A stretch of 64,000 nucleotides of DNA, from assembly GCF_003332825.1 (NCBI RefSeq), contig NZ_QIRF01000016.1, positions 1 to 64,000 on the forward strand. Direction: 5' to 3'. A program made the position numbers and the translations under genes. The stretch comes from Dyella sp. C9 (GTDB lineage Bacteria; Pseudomonadota; Gammaproteobacteria; Xanthomonadales; Rhodanobacteraceae). The notes beneath the pieces were generated by a model. The model saw nothing but the letters and a program-made list of their open reading frames with translations, was not told where the DNA came from and did not search any database. Shown one piece after another: positions 1-8,163 of the stretch. Position 1 is the stretch's first letter. Every line of letters starts with the position of its first letter.

Positions 1-6
1 CTGCGT

Positions 7-40
7 GTCTCGTGGGCTCGCAGATGTGTTTAAGAGCCAG
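7..40 (+). other. Residual Nextera adapter (assembly artefact)
   Basis: The bases match the Illumina Nextera read-2 transposase adapter at 31 of 34 positions, including the 19-base mosaic end at 22-40. Mismatches are at 21 (C for G), 30 (T for A) and 37 (C for A). This is not genomic DNA. It marks a contig end and explains why the lipoprotein gene next to it loses its 3' end. Positions 1-6 probably belong to the same artefact. Confidence 0.93.
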
Positions 41-541
41 GCCCGGACCCCAGTAGGGGCCCCAGAACGGGTCATACCAGCCCGGCGGATAGGGGTTCAC
101 AACGCGCTTGGGCCACAGGTAGACGACGCTCGCTTCGACGCGCGGATAGGCGTAGGTGTAGTCGCCCACCTTCTCGGGCTTGGTGCCCTGCAGCACGCCG
201 GTGACAGTGATGTCGCGACCGCGGGTGAATACCTCAGGATCATAGAAGCCGGCGCGGCAGGCCACGAAGCGGCCCTGGGTCTCGCCGTTGCTGCTGGGTG
301 CACTCGGGCGGGCTTCGCTATCGAGCGGACGCTGCAGGACGTAGAAACAGGTTTCCTGGGGACCCGGCTCGGTCTTGATGATCTGACCGCCCCAGCGCAC
401 CTGCACGGCACCGGTGTTGCCCTGCTGGGCGGCCACCGAGGTGATGTCGGTATATGTGCCTTGCAGCGGCTGCGGCACCGTTGCGCAGGCCGCCAAGGTG
501 GCAACAGCGGTCGCGAGAATCAACGGCTTGTACATGGACAT
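41..541 (-). CDS. slp: Slp family outer membrane lipoprotein (3' truncated)
   Basis: This is the N-terminal 167 codons of a small lipoprotein; E. coli Slp has 188 residues, so only the end is missing, lost at the contig edge where adapter begins. The start is ATG 541, preceded by GGAGAAAG; a second in-frame ATG lies at 535. A short signal peptide ends in the lipobox L16-A17-A18-C19, so the mature protein should be lipidated on Cys19 and placed in the outer membrane. The mature part resembles the Slp/YeaY family (segments around GTYTDITSVAAQQG and VRWGGQIIKTEPG). The family is linked to starvation and envelope stress; its biochemical role is not settled. It lies 48 bases after the transglutaminase gene, with a small GTGGATGC hairpin (562-580) between. 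Confidence 0.8.
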
Positions 542-589
542 GACGCTTTCTCCATCGTGTAGTGGATGCGACGCATCCACGGTTCAATA

Positions 590-2563
590 TCATTTGACCA
601 CGCGACGCGGTCGAAAGTCCCGTGCGGCTCGTCGAAAGTTTTTCAGAAGTTCCGCCGGTGGCTGTTCATGGGCGTAGCGCAATTCCAGATACGTCCTCTT
701 CAATCGCTCCAGGTCCGCGCGTTGGGCGGGGAGTGCCCGTGCCGCCCGGCTGAAGTAGTGCTGTGGTCCTTCGTTGTGCCGACGTGCCACGCCCACCGTG
801 GCCAGCCGCCGCTCCAGCAGCAGCATCGCGGCGCGCGCGGGATCGGTCGTCGGGCGTTGCCAGAGTGCCCAGGCCAAACCCAGTACCGCGAACAGCGACC
901 CTCCGATGGCAAGCAGCATGCCCAGCGTGCCCGCGTCGGCATCGTGCAGACCAAACGGCGTCAACAGGCCATGCTGTCGAAGCGTGTCGAAGCCGATAAC
1001 GCCTTGGTTCCACCACCGGTTGACGATATCCCAGTGGTTGCGCAGGCCGAGCCACCATTGGTTGGGCGACCAGTCGGAGCTCGCCGCTGCGCTGCCGGCG
1101 CTGCCCTGGTCGACATGGTCCGCGCGCACAGAGGCGGTGGGATCCACGCGTACCCAGCCGCTGCCGGCGAGCCATACTTCGCTCCATGCGTGTGCGTCTG
1201 ATTGACGCAGCAACAAGTAGTTGCCGAGGGTGCTCCAGTAGCCGCCCTGGTAGCCGGTGACCACGCGTGCAGGGATGCCCGCGGCGCGCATCAGCACGGT
1301 GAACGCCGATGCGTAGTGTTCGCAGAACCCCTCATGGGTGGAGAACAGGAAGTCGTCCATGGCGTTGCGGCCAAGCGGAGCCGGTCCCAGCGTGTAGCGG
1401 AAACCGCCGTCGTGGAACAGCTGCAGGGCCGAACGCACGATGGAGGCGTCGTCGTGTCCGTGCTGGGTTCGCCAGCGCAGGCCCAGTTCGCGGGTGCGCG
1501 GGTTGTAACCGGGTGGCAGCTGCAGGTCGAGTCGGCGCTCCAGCGGATCGAGATCGGGTTGCAGGCGGTAGTCCAGCGCCGAGCGCACCGTGTAGGTGCG
1601 CACATCGGTGACGGGCCTGTCGGCGAGTACTTCGCGGGCGGCACCGAGCTGTGCCTGTGAAGGCGCCTGCAGCGGCACGTCCAGCGCCGGCAGCACGCGC
1701 TGGTTGTTGGCCTCCAGCGTGACGGTGTAGGTGATGGAGCGGCCCGCCAGTACCGGCGCCGGAGGCGCCTGCATGTCCGCGCGCTTCCAGCGGACACCGT
1801 CGTAGTTGGGCAGCACATAGGCGCGGAAGTAGCGCTCGGCATTCGCCGGGGGCGAGCCGTCGAAACTCACCCGCATTGCGGCCCGGTCGTCATTGAGCAG
1901 TTCGGAGAATTCACCGGGCGACATCTCGTCGCTGAGGCCGGTGCTCGACTGCGCCGGGTTGGGGGCGCCCCACAACGGGGAGTTGAGGCGGGGCACCAGC
2001 ACGAAGGCCAGCAAGGCCAGCGGCAGGGATACGGCGAGCAGGCGCAGGGGCGGCAACAGCTCGCGGTCCAGGCGGGTGGGCGTGTTCGAGGGCTCCAGCG
2101 CGCGCAACGTCCCCAGCGCGGGCACCAAGCCAAGCGCGACGACGAAGGTGGCGACCATGCCCTGGTCGAACAGCAGCGCGGCCATCAGCGTGAAGCAGGC
2201 GAAGGCGGCACCCACCCGGGCGTCGCGCGGCGACTCCGTTTCCAGCAGCTTGAGCACCAGCAGGCCCACCGCGAGGGCCGCACCCGGCTCGCGCCCGAAC
2301 AGGTTGCCGTACTGGAAGATCACCACCGCCGCGAGCAGGGCAACCAGCGGCAGTTTCAGGTAGGCGGGAGCGCGTCCGCCGTAGCGTCTGCGTTGCCACC
2401 AGCGTAACCCCAGCGTGGCGGCAAGCGCCGTGCTGAGCAGCACCGGTATGTGCGGGGCGTGCACGCCGAGCACGACGGCCACGGTCAGGCACAGCAGGTC
2501 GAACGGGCGCTCGCCCAGCGGGGGATGAGGTTTGCGAGTCCGGTGGAACAGCTTGCCGATCAT
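590..2563 (-). CDS. tgpA: TgpA-like transglutaminase-domain membrane protein
   Basis: A 657-residue protein. The N-terminal ~170 residues hold several hydrophobic segments (DUF3488-type region). A periplasmic transglutaminase-like domain follows, with a Cys-His-Asp triad visible as Cys414 (GFCEHYASAF), His458 (SDAHAWSEVW) and Asp474 (VRVDPTA). One more membrane segment lies near residue 540, then a short cytoplasmic tail rich in Arg. The start ATG 2563 overlaps the stop of the DUF58 gene (ATGA), which is why I prefer it to the longer reading frame. MoxR, DUF58 and TgpA-like genes form a conserved trio in Proteobacteria. In Pseudomonas aeruginosa TgpA is important for viability, but its substrate is unknown. 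Confidence 0.88.
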   Translation of the reverse strand: MIGKLFHRTRKPHPPLGERPFDLLCLTVAVVLGVHAPHIPVLLSTALAATLGLRWWQRRRYGGRAPAYLKLPLVALLAAVVIFQYGNLFGREPGAALAVGLLVLKLLETESPRDARVGAAFACFTLMAALLFDQGMVATFVVALGLVPALGTLRALEPSNTPTRLDRELLPPLRLLAVSLPLALLAFVLVPRLNSPLWGAPNPAQSSTGLSDEMSPGEFSELLNDDRAAMRVSFDGSPPANAERYFRAYVLPNYDGVRWKRADMQAPPAPVLAGRSITYTVTLEANNQRVLPALDVPLQAPSQAQLGAAREVLADRPVTDVRTYTVRSALDYRLQPDLDPLERRLDLQLPPGYNPRTRELGLRWRTQHGHDDASIVRSALQLFHDGGFRYTLGPAPLGRNAMDDFLFSTHEGFCEHYASAFTVLMRAAGIPARVVTGYQGGYWSTLGNYLLLRQSDAHAWSEVWLAGSGWVRVDPTASVRADHVDQGSAGSAAASSDWSPNQWWLGLRNHWDIVNRWWNQGVIGFDTLRQHGLLTPFGLHDADAGTLGMLLAIGGSLFAVLGLAWALWQRPTTDPARAAMLLLERRLATVGVARRHNEGPQHYFSRAARALPAQRADLERLKRTYLELRYAHEQPPAELLKNFRRAARDFRPRRVVK

Positions 2564-3513
2564 GGCAGCCTGGCCAGCGCGTTCATGCAGTGGGCGTAAT
2601 GGCTGGGGCCGTGGCCCATGCCGATTTCTTCGTCCGGCAGCCACAGGCTGGTCGGGCGTCCGACGGCTTCGGCCTCGCCCAGCCAGCGGGCAAGCCGGGC
2701 AATCCGCGTTTCATTCGGCAGGGCCTGCAACTGGCGCCAGTCCAGTCGCCACTCCTCCTGCGATTCGGGTTGCTCGAAATCCTTCACCAGCAGGTGTTCA
2801 TGGCGGGCGCTGTGCTTCCAGGCGATGTGACGCGTTGGATCGCCGGCGCGGTAGTCCCGCAGCGCCGCGATGTCTTCACCCTGATGCAGTCGTCGCCGTT
2901 GCTCGCTGTCGTCGGGCAGCAGCGGAGGTGGCCCGGCGAGCTCCGGGCGGGGCCATACCAGCACCGCGTGGTCGGGATGGATCCAGCTCCAGGCGTGGAA
3001 CAGGCCCAGCGGCCAGTTGCTCCACAGCTTGAAGCGCGGCAAGGCCTGCCAGCCGCGCTGGGTGGTCGCCAGCTGCAGGATGATCCGGGTCTCGCCGGAG
3101 CTGGCGGTAAAGGCCATCGCCTGTTTGTCCAGTTCGGCATGAACCGACGGATGCACGTGGTCGCCACCCTCGAACACGAGGTGCAGATCGAGCGGCTCGC
3201 CGGCCAGTGCCTGGCCCTGCCGGATGGCGCCGAGCCGCAGTCCATTGAGGCTGCGGAAGGCGACCAGCATGCTGGCGGCGCTGGCTGCGCCCAGCAGGCA
3301 AGTCAGCAGCAAGGCCGCATTGTTGTTGTAGTTCAGCGAGCCGACCAGCATCACCAGCAATAGCACCGTAAAGCCGGCGCCGAAACCGGTGGGCACGATG
3401 TAGATGCGCCGCCGGTGCAGCGTGATGGGCAGGCTTTCCGGGCGCTTGTAACGGGTTAGTGCAGGCAGGCGTCGCTCGGCCCAGGCCTGCAGGCGACGAT
3501 AGGTCGCCAGCAT
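2560..3513 (-). CDS. DUF58 domain-containing protein
   Basis: A 317-residue protein with two adjacent hydrophobic segments near residues 33-80 and a cytoplasmic C-terminal half. It carries the DUF58 signature (FDxLRxYxxGDPxRxIxWK type), visible as EDIAALRDYRAGDPTRHIAW. The start is ATG 3513, which shares one base with the MoxR stop; a TTG codon directly before it is an unlikely alternative. It is the middle gene of the moxR-DUF58-tgpA operon. The family is thought to act with the MoxR ATPase as a vWA-like partner. The exact function here is unknown. Confidence 0.88.
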   Translation of the reverse strand: MLATYRRLQAWAERRLPALTRYKRPESLPITLHRRRIYIVPTGFGAGFTVLLLVMLVGSLNYNNNAALLLTCLLGAASAASMLVAFRSLNGLRLGAIRQGQALAGEPLDLHLVFEGGDHVHPSVHAELDKQAMAFTASSGETRIILQLATTQRGWQALPRFKLWSNWPLGLFHAWSWIHPDHAVLVWPRPELAGPPPLLPDDSEQRRRLHQGEDIAALRDYRAGDPTRHIAWKHSARHEHLLVKDFEQPESQEEWRLDWRQLQALPNETRIARLARWLGEAEAVGRPTSLWLPDEEIGMGHGPSHYAHCMNALARLP

Positions 3514-4454
3514 CAATCCACCGCGACGTCGGCGAGCAGCTGACGGGCGAGGCTGTCGCCGCTGGCGCCCCGGGTGGGTACCAGTCGGTGCGCGGCCAAC
3601 GGCACGAAGACCGCCTGGATGTCTTCTGGCAGCACGTACTGCCGTCCGCTGAGCAAGGCCCAGCTGCGCGCCGCACCCAGCAGCGCCAGGCCGGCGCGAG
3701 GCGACAGGCCGACACGCACGTCGGCATGGCGGCGGCTGGCGGCGAGCAGCGCCTGCAGGTAATCGAGCAGGGCGGAGCTGGCGGTGACGGCCTGCGCCTG
3801 GCTGGACAGCTGGCCCAGGCTTTGTGCATCCAGTTGCGGCGTCAGTTGGGCGAGCAGGTCGCGGCGGTCGCTGCCGGTCAGCAGGGCGCGTTCGGCGGCG
3901 GCGTCGGGATAGTCGAGCGAGACCCGCAGCATGAAGCGATCCAGCTGGGAGTCGGGCAAGGGGAAGGTGCCGGCGAGGTCCAGCGGATTCTGCGTGGCCA
4001 CCACGAAGAAAGGTTGCGACAGCACGTGGGTCTGGCCATCCACGGTGACCTGGCTCTCCGCCATCGCTTCCAGCAGTGCGCTTTGCGTTTTGGGCGTGGC
4101 GCGGTTGATCTCGTCGGCCAGCAGCAGGCCGGTGAAGATCGGCCCGGGGTGGAAGCGGAACTGGCCGGTCTCGCGCTCATAGACGCTGACCCCGATAATG
4201 TCCGACGGCAACAGGTCGCTGGTGAACTGCACGCGCTGGAAGTCGAGCGCGAAACTGGCGGCCAGCGCATGGGCCAGCGTGGTCTTGCCCACGCCCGGCA
4301 CGTCTTCCAGGAGCAGGTGCCCACCGGCGATCAGACAGGTGAAGGCGAGCTTCACCTGGCGAGGCTTGCCCAGCAGCACGCGATTGACCTGGTCCATGGC
4401 GGCTTCCAGGCGCGTGCCCAGTGTTTCTTGGTGCAATGGAGTAATGGCGGACAT
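3513..4454 (-). CDS. MoxR family AAA+ ATPase
   Basis: A 313-residue AAA+ ATPase. Walker A is EDVPGVGKTTL with Lys57, Walker B is LLLADEINRA, sensor 1 is VVATQNP, and a C-terminal lid domain follows. ATG 4454 is the start because the family homology begins there; a longer frame upstream would run into the divergent glycosyltransferase. MoxR ATPases are chaperone-like and assist maturation of partner complexes, usually encoded beside them; here the partners are the DUF58 and transglutaminase genes that follow with overlapping ends. The divergent intergenic space is only 41 bases, so both promoters must overlap it or the neighbouring coding ends. Confidence 0.92.
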   Translation of the reverse strand: MSAITPLHQETLGTRLEAAMDQVNRVLLGKPRQVKLAFTCLIAGGHLLLEDVPGVGKTTLAHALAASFALDFQRVQFTSDLLPSDIIGVSVYERETGQFRFHPGPIFTGLLLADEINRATPKTQSALLEAMAESQVTVDGQTHVLSQPFFVVATQNPLDLAGTFPLPDSQLDRFMLRVSLDYPDAAAERALLTGSDRRDLLAQLTPQLDAQSLGQLSSQAQAVTASSALLDYLQALLAASRRHADVRVGLSPRAGLALLGAARSWALLSGRQYVLPEDIQAVFVPLAAHRLVPTRGASGDSLARQLLADVAVD

Positions 4455-4495
4455 GGGTTTCTGGCAGCGGGGAAGGACGATGCAGGGCAAGGCGC

Positions 4496-6094
4496 GTGCG
4501 TGACGAAGCCAGTGTAGCCGTGGGCCTCGCGCGCTGGCGAGGTGCATTCGTCACGGCATTCGTCGTCGTGTTCCTGGTCAAGCTGATGCTTGCTGCCCAC
4601 CTGTCGCCATTCGGTGACGAGGCGTTCTACTGGCAGGAAAGTCGCCACCTCGCCTGGGGCTACAGCGACCTGCCACCACTCACCGCGTTGTTGATCCGCC
4701 TGGGCGAGACGGTGGCCGGGCACGGCCTGCTCGGCATGCGCTGGCCGTTCCTGCTGGCCGGTGCCGCTTTGCCCTGGCTGGTTCGCGGTTTTGCCCGTGA
4801 GGCCTTCGATGAGCGAACCGGCTGGCAGGCGGGCCTGCTGTGCCTGGCGATGCCGCTGGCGGGCAGCCTGGGCGTGATGGCGGTGCCCGATGCGCCGCTC
4901 ACGGCCGCCATCATGCTGGCCGTGCTCGCCCTGGCGCGGGCCATGCGCCGCGACCGCCTGCGCGACTGGCTGTGGGTGGGCATCGGGCTCGGCATCGCCT
5001 GGCTCACGCATTACCGCGCGGCCATGCCCATGCTGGCGGGGCTGCTGCTTTGCACGTTCACCGCACGCGGCCGCCGCCAATGGCAGCGGCCGGGCTTGTG
5101 GCTTGCGCTGGCCGTGGCGGCGCTGGGTCTGGTGCCGCTGGTGATCTCCAATTGGCAACAACGCGGCGCGGGTGTCGCCTTCCAGCTGGTGGAGCGCAAC
5201 CCCTGGAGCTTCCAGCTCGATGCGTTGGCCCAGCCTCTGGAGCAGGCCCTGGCCTGCACGCCGTTGCTCTATGCACTGCTGTTGTGGGCAGCCTGGCGCA
5301 GCTGGCTACGGCGCGACGACGAGCGGGCGCCGTGGGACGTCATCGCCGCGGTCTCGGCCAGCTTCATCGTGTTCTATTTCGTGCTGGGCTTGTTCGCCGA
5401 TGACCTGCGGTTCCGGGCGCACTGGCCGTTACCGGGCTATCTACCGCTGCTGGCGGCCTTGCCGGTGTTGTTGCGTGAGCGTCCGGTGTGGCGGCGCGGC
5501 TGGCTGCGGGCAGCGTTTGCCCTGGCTGCGGTGGGGCAACTGGCCGCGCTGGGATACCTGGGGCTGGCGGCGCACGAGAACGGTGCGCAGGTGCTGGCCG
5601 GCGTGAAAGCGTTTCCGGCGCGTTTCGTTGGCTGGCGCGAAAGTGCCGACGTGGCGAGGCAGCTTCTGCAGGCGCGTCCGGGCGTGCTGGTGGCGGACAA
5701 TTTCATGCTGGCCGCCGAGCTGGATTTCGAGTTGGGCGGCAGCGTGCCGGTGTATACGCTGGACAGCCCGCTGAATGTGAAGCATGGGCGGGCGCCCCAG
5801 TTGGCGATCTGGCAGCGCGACGAAGCCTCGTTGCGCCGCATGCATGGCGGTGAGCCCATGCTGCTGGCGGTTGATGAGCGCGCGCTGGGAGTGCGTGAGC
5901 GTGCTCCCTGGCTGCGCACCCTGTGCGGTCGCATCGACGGGTCGCGGCTGGCCCAGCGCCTGGACCTGTTCGGCGGGCGCCGTCGCATGGCCTTCTACGA
6001 AGGGCGGGTGCCTTCCAGTCCGGTGGGGGCGGTCATGGCCGATGAGCAGTGTCTGCCGTGGCAGGAGGCCTACCGGGCGGAATCGGGCGGCTGA
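4496..6094 (+). CDS. ArnT-like GT39-family membrane glycosyltransferase
   Basis: A 532-residue protein with about ten hydrophobic segments, starting at GTG 4496. The first periplasmic loop has the acidic motif FGDEAFYWQESRHLAWGY followed by a Pro-rich turn, as in ArnT/PMT-type (GT39, GT83) enzymes that use polyprenyl-phosphate sugars on the outer face of the inner membrane. The C-terminal ~170 residues form a soluble periplasmic domain. The acceptor and sugar cannot be told from sequence. It is divergent from the moxR operon and convergent with yceF. It differs from the second GT39 gene of this window (18109-19752). Confidence 0.8.
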   Translation: MRDEASVAVGLARWRGAFVTAFVVVFLVKLMLAAHLSPFGDEAFYWQESRHLAWGYSDLPPLTALLIRLGETVAGHGLLGMRWPFLLAGAALPWLVRGFAREAFDERTGWQAGLLCLAMPLAGSLGVMAVPDAPLTAAIMLAVLALARAMRRDRLRDWLWVGIGLGIAWLTHYRAAMPMLAGLLLCTFTARGRRQWQRPGLWLALAVAALGLVPLVISNWQQRGAGVAFQLVERNPWSFQLDALAQPLEQALACTPLLYALLLWAAWRSWLRRDDERAPWDVIAAVSASFIVFYFVLGLFADDLRFRAHWPLPGYLPLLAALPVLLRERPVWRRGWLRAAFALAAVGQLAALGYLGLAAHENGAQVLAGVKAFPARFVGWRESADVARQLLQARPGVLVADNFMLAAELDFELGGSVPVYTLDSPLNVKHGRAPQLAIWQRDEASLRRMHGGEPMLLAVDERALGVRERAPWLRTLCGRIDGSRLAQRLDLFGGRRRMAFYEGRVPSSPVGAVMADEQCLPWQEAYRAESGG

Positions 6095-6104
6095 AGATCC
6101 GGTC

Positions 6105-6689
6105 TCAGGGCAGGGCGAGCCCGGCTTCCCTCAGCATCCGCGCAAGCGCGATGAGCGGTAGCCCGATCAATGCACTTGGGTCCTCGTTGTCGATGCGCTC
6201 GAACAGGCTGATGCCCAGCCCCTCGCACTTGAAGCTGCCGGCGCAGTCCAGCGGCTGCTCCCGGGCGATGTAGCGCTCGATCTCATCGGTCGCGAGGCTG
6301 CGGAAATGCACCCGGGTGTGGTCCACATGGACCTGCGCCTGGCCTGAGCGGGTGTCGTAAAGGCAGAGGGCGGTATGAAAGTGCACTTCGCGGCCCGAGC
6401 TTGCCGACAGTTGCTCGCGCGCCCGCTCCATGGTGCCGGGCTTGTCCAGCACCAGGCCTTCCAGCTCGGCGACCTGGTCCGAGCCGATCACCAGGGCGTC
6501 TTCCAGCCCGTCGGCGGCCGCCCGTGCCTTGGCCACGGCCAGGCGCCGGGCCCGATCGCTGGGCTGTTCGTCCGGCAGCGGGCTTTCATCCGTGCCGGGG
6601 GATCGCTGCTGGAAGTCGTCGACCAGCCGGCGCAGCAGTTCGGCCCGATAGCGCGAGGTGGAGCCAAGCACGACGGTAGGCAGGCTCAC
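6105..6689 (-). CDS. yceF: Maf/YceF-type nucleotide pyrophosphatase
   Basis: A 194-residue Maf-family protein that hydrolyses non-canonical nucleoside triphosphates. It has the N-terminal LGSTSRYRAELL motif, the SDQV motif and the LDCAGSFKCEGLGI segment that is typical of the YceF (7-methyl-GTP pyrophosphatase) branch rather than the dTTP/UTP branch. The start codon is GTG 6689, which overlaps the stop of the upstream small gene (GTGA). In E. coli yceF lies opposite yceD-rpmF; the same neighbourhood is kept here with one extra gene between. Confidence 0.9.
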   Translation of the reverse strand: MSLPTVVLGSTSRYRAELLRRLVDDFQQRSPGTDESPLPDEQPSDRARRLAVAKARAAADGLEDALVIGSDQVAELEGLVLDKPGTMERAREQLSASSGREVHFHTALCLYDTRSGQAQVHVDHTRVHFRSLATDEIERYIAREQPLDCAGSFKCEGLGISLFERIDNEDPSALIGLPLIALARMLREAGLALP

Positions 6690-7141
6690 GCGTCGTGCTC
6701 CCGTCGCAGGTGCTCTCGCATGGCGCTGTCCAGGTCGTGCTGGGCCCGGTCCAGGGCGGCCAGCAGTGGGCGCAGCCGTTCGCGGGTGCCATTCATGGCG
6801 GCCACGGCCTCGTCCAGCTGTTGCTGGGTGGCGCGAGGCGCCTGGTCGCGGATCCAGATGCGCTGCTGCAATAGCGAGCGCAGGCCGGCGTCGATGGCGT
6901 GGCGGGCCTCCTGCTCACTGCTGGCGGGCAGGTCGGGGTTCACCGACATGACGGCATGGGCCTGCTGCAGGCCGGTCCGGCAGGTCTTGAGATCGGCCTC
7001 CAGCCGGTCAGCCAGTTCAAGCAGCTGGCGGACGCTGCCGGAGCGCCGTTCGGCGCGGCGCCGGTACAGTACGCCCAGGCAGACCAGGGCCAGGGCGAGC
7101 ACAAGCAGGACGGCCAGGCCGAGCGGCAGGTAAGAGTTCAC
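6686..7141 (-). CDS. Hypothetical single-pass membrane protein with coiled coil
   Basis: About 151 residues. A hydrophobic N-terminal segment (LPLGLAVLLVLALALVCLGV) is followed by an Arg-rich stretch and then a helical, probably coiled-coil region rich in Leu, Glu, Arg and Gln. I do not recognise the family. The likely start is GTG 7141, just before the membrane segment; there is no clear ribosome binding site and no ATG nearby. It overlaps yceF by four bases, so both are probably one transcript, divergent from yceD. Confidence 0.6.
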   Translation of the reverse strand: MNSYLPLGLAVLLVLALALVCLGVLYRRRAERRSGSVRQLLELADRLEADLKTCRTGLQQAHAVMSVNPDLPASSEQEARHAIDAGLRSLLQQRIWIRDQAPRATQQQLDEAVAAMNGTRERLRPLLAALDRAQHDLDSAMREHLRREHDA

Positions 7142-7241
7142 GGAGGCGGCCGGTCGAGAGGAAGGCAGGGCCTGAAGTCTGCCGTACTGGAAGCATTCAG
7201 GCAAAATGGCGTCCGACGCCCGTTGAGGTCCGCACAACCCG

Positions 7242-7270
7242 TTGACTTCAACGTGTTGTAATCCTAAGAT
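7242..7270 (+). promoter_or_regulatory. Sigma-70 promoter of yceD-rpmF
   Basis: TTGACT (7242-7247), a 17-base spacer and TAAGAT (7265-7270) form the best sigma-70 match in the window. The -10 box ends only 9 bases before the yceD ATG (7280), and no Shine-Dalgarno sequence fits in between, so the transcript should begin at or within a few bases of the start codon. Confidence 0.8.
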
Positions 7271-7279
7271 TTCGCGTCT

Positions 7280-7801
7280 ATGTCCGTGACACTGCCAGAG
7301 TCCGTGGACGCTTGGCGCATGGTCTCGGCGCGGCGTTCGTTCCAAGGGGTACTGCCCGTAGCCGCCTTGTCGCGACTGGGCGAGGCCCTGGCCGGTACGG
7401 AAGGAACAGCGCAATACGAGCTGGATTTTGGCCGCGACGAGTTCGGCACGGCGTACCTCGACGTTCGCGTCCAGGCACCGCTTACGCTGACCTGCCAGCG
7501 CACGCTTGAGCCGTTCGTGCTGCCGGTGACGGTAGACAGCAGGCTTGGGCTGATCCGGCTCGAACGGGAAGAAGCAGCGCTGCCGCCGGGTGTTGAGCCT
7601 CTGCTCATCGCCGACGACGGCAAGCTGAACCTCTCGGATGTGATCGAAGACGAATTGTTGTTGGCGCTGCCGCTGGTCCCGGTCAATCCGGACAGCGCGT
7701 TGCCCGAAGAAGTAGTAGGCCCCGGGCCAGAGGAATCCTCCTCGGGCGAAGGGCGTTCCGATAACCCGTTCGCGGTTTTGCGCGAACTCAAGAAACGTTG
7801 A
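7280..7801 (+). CDS. yceD: YceD family (DUF177) 23S rRNA accumulation protein
   Basis: A 173-residue DUF177 protein. The family is needed for normal 23S rRNA levels and is encoded with rpmF in most bacteria, as here (18 bases apart). The CQRTLEPF segment and the acidic stretch around DGKLNLSDVIEDELLLALPLVP are the family hallmarks. ATG 7280 is supported by the promoter directly upstream and by typical length. There is no Shine-Dalgarno sequence; the message appears leaderless. Confidence 0.93.
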   Translation: MSVTLPESVDAWRMVSARRSFQGVLPVAALSRLGEALAGTEGTAQYELDFGRDEFGTAYLDVRVQAPLTLTCQRTLEPFVLPVTVDSRLGLIRLEREEAALPPGVEPLLIADDGKLNLSDVIEDELLLALPLVPVNPDSALPEEVVGPGPEESSSGEGRSDNPFAVLRELKKR

Positions 7802-7819
7802 TTTAGCTGGAGCCTCGCC

Positions 7820-8014
7820 ATGGCCGTTGCCAAGAGCCGCAAGACCCCGTCCACCCGCGGCATGCGTCGTTCGCACGATGCGCTGAAGTCCGTGCAGCTG
7901 GCCACCGATCCGACCAGTGGCGAAGTGCACCTGCGCCACCACGTCACCAAGGATGGCTACTACCGCGGCAAGAAGGTCATCGACACCAACACGGCGGTGG
8001 TCGAAGAGGATTGA
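7820..8014 (+). CDS. rpmF: 50S ribosomal protein L32
   Basis: A 64-residue L32 protein with the usual N terminus (AVAKSRKTPSTRGMRR) and a length typical of Proteobacteria. It has GGAG as ribosome binding site. It is co-transcribed with yceD. A hairpin with a T-rich tail follows at 8045-8073. In many bacteria rpmF is followed by plsX; here fabH comes next. Confidence 0.97.
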   Translation: MAVAKSRKTPSTRGMRRSHDALKSVQLATDPTSGEVHLRHHVTKDGYYRGKKVIDTNTAVVEED

Positions 8015-8044
8015 TCGATCCCGCAAGGGATGCGATTCCGCATG

Positions 8045-8073
8045 GCGGCGCGATTTCGCGCCGCTTTGCGTTT
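8045..8073 (+). terminator. Terminator-like hairpin between rpmF and fabH
   Basis: GCGGCGCG (8045-8052), loop ATTT and CGCGCCGC (8057-8064) form a perfect 8-bp stem followed by TTTGCGTTT. It can stop or attenuate yceD-rpmF transcription before fabH. The rest of the 149-base gap holds only a weak promoter-like stretch (TTGCGT at 8066 with TAACGT 17 bases on). Confidence 0.6.
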
Positions 8074-8163
8074 ATGCGATCACCCACGTAACGTTGGCAG
8101 GTTGGTCAGGGGGCGCGGCGTCACGCGCTGCCCATCCGTCGCAACCCGCTGCATGGAAAGTTA

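Noticed and set aside
6095..6104. Possible lost gene between the first GT39 gene and yceF
   Set aside because: The convergent genes are only ten bases apart, so nothing can be encoded there.
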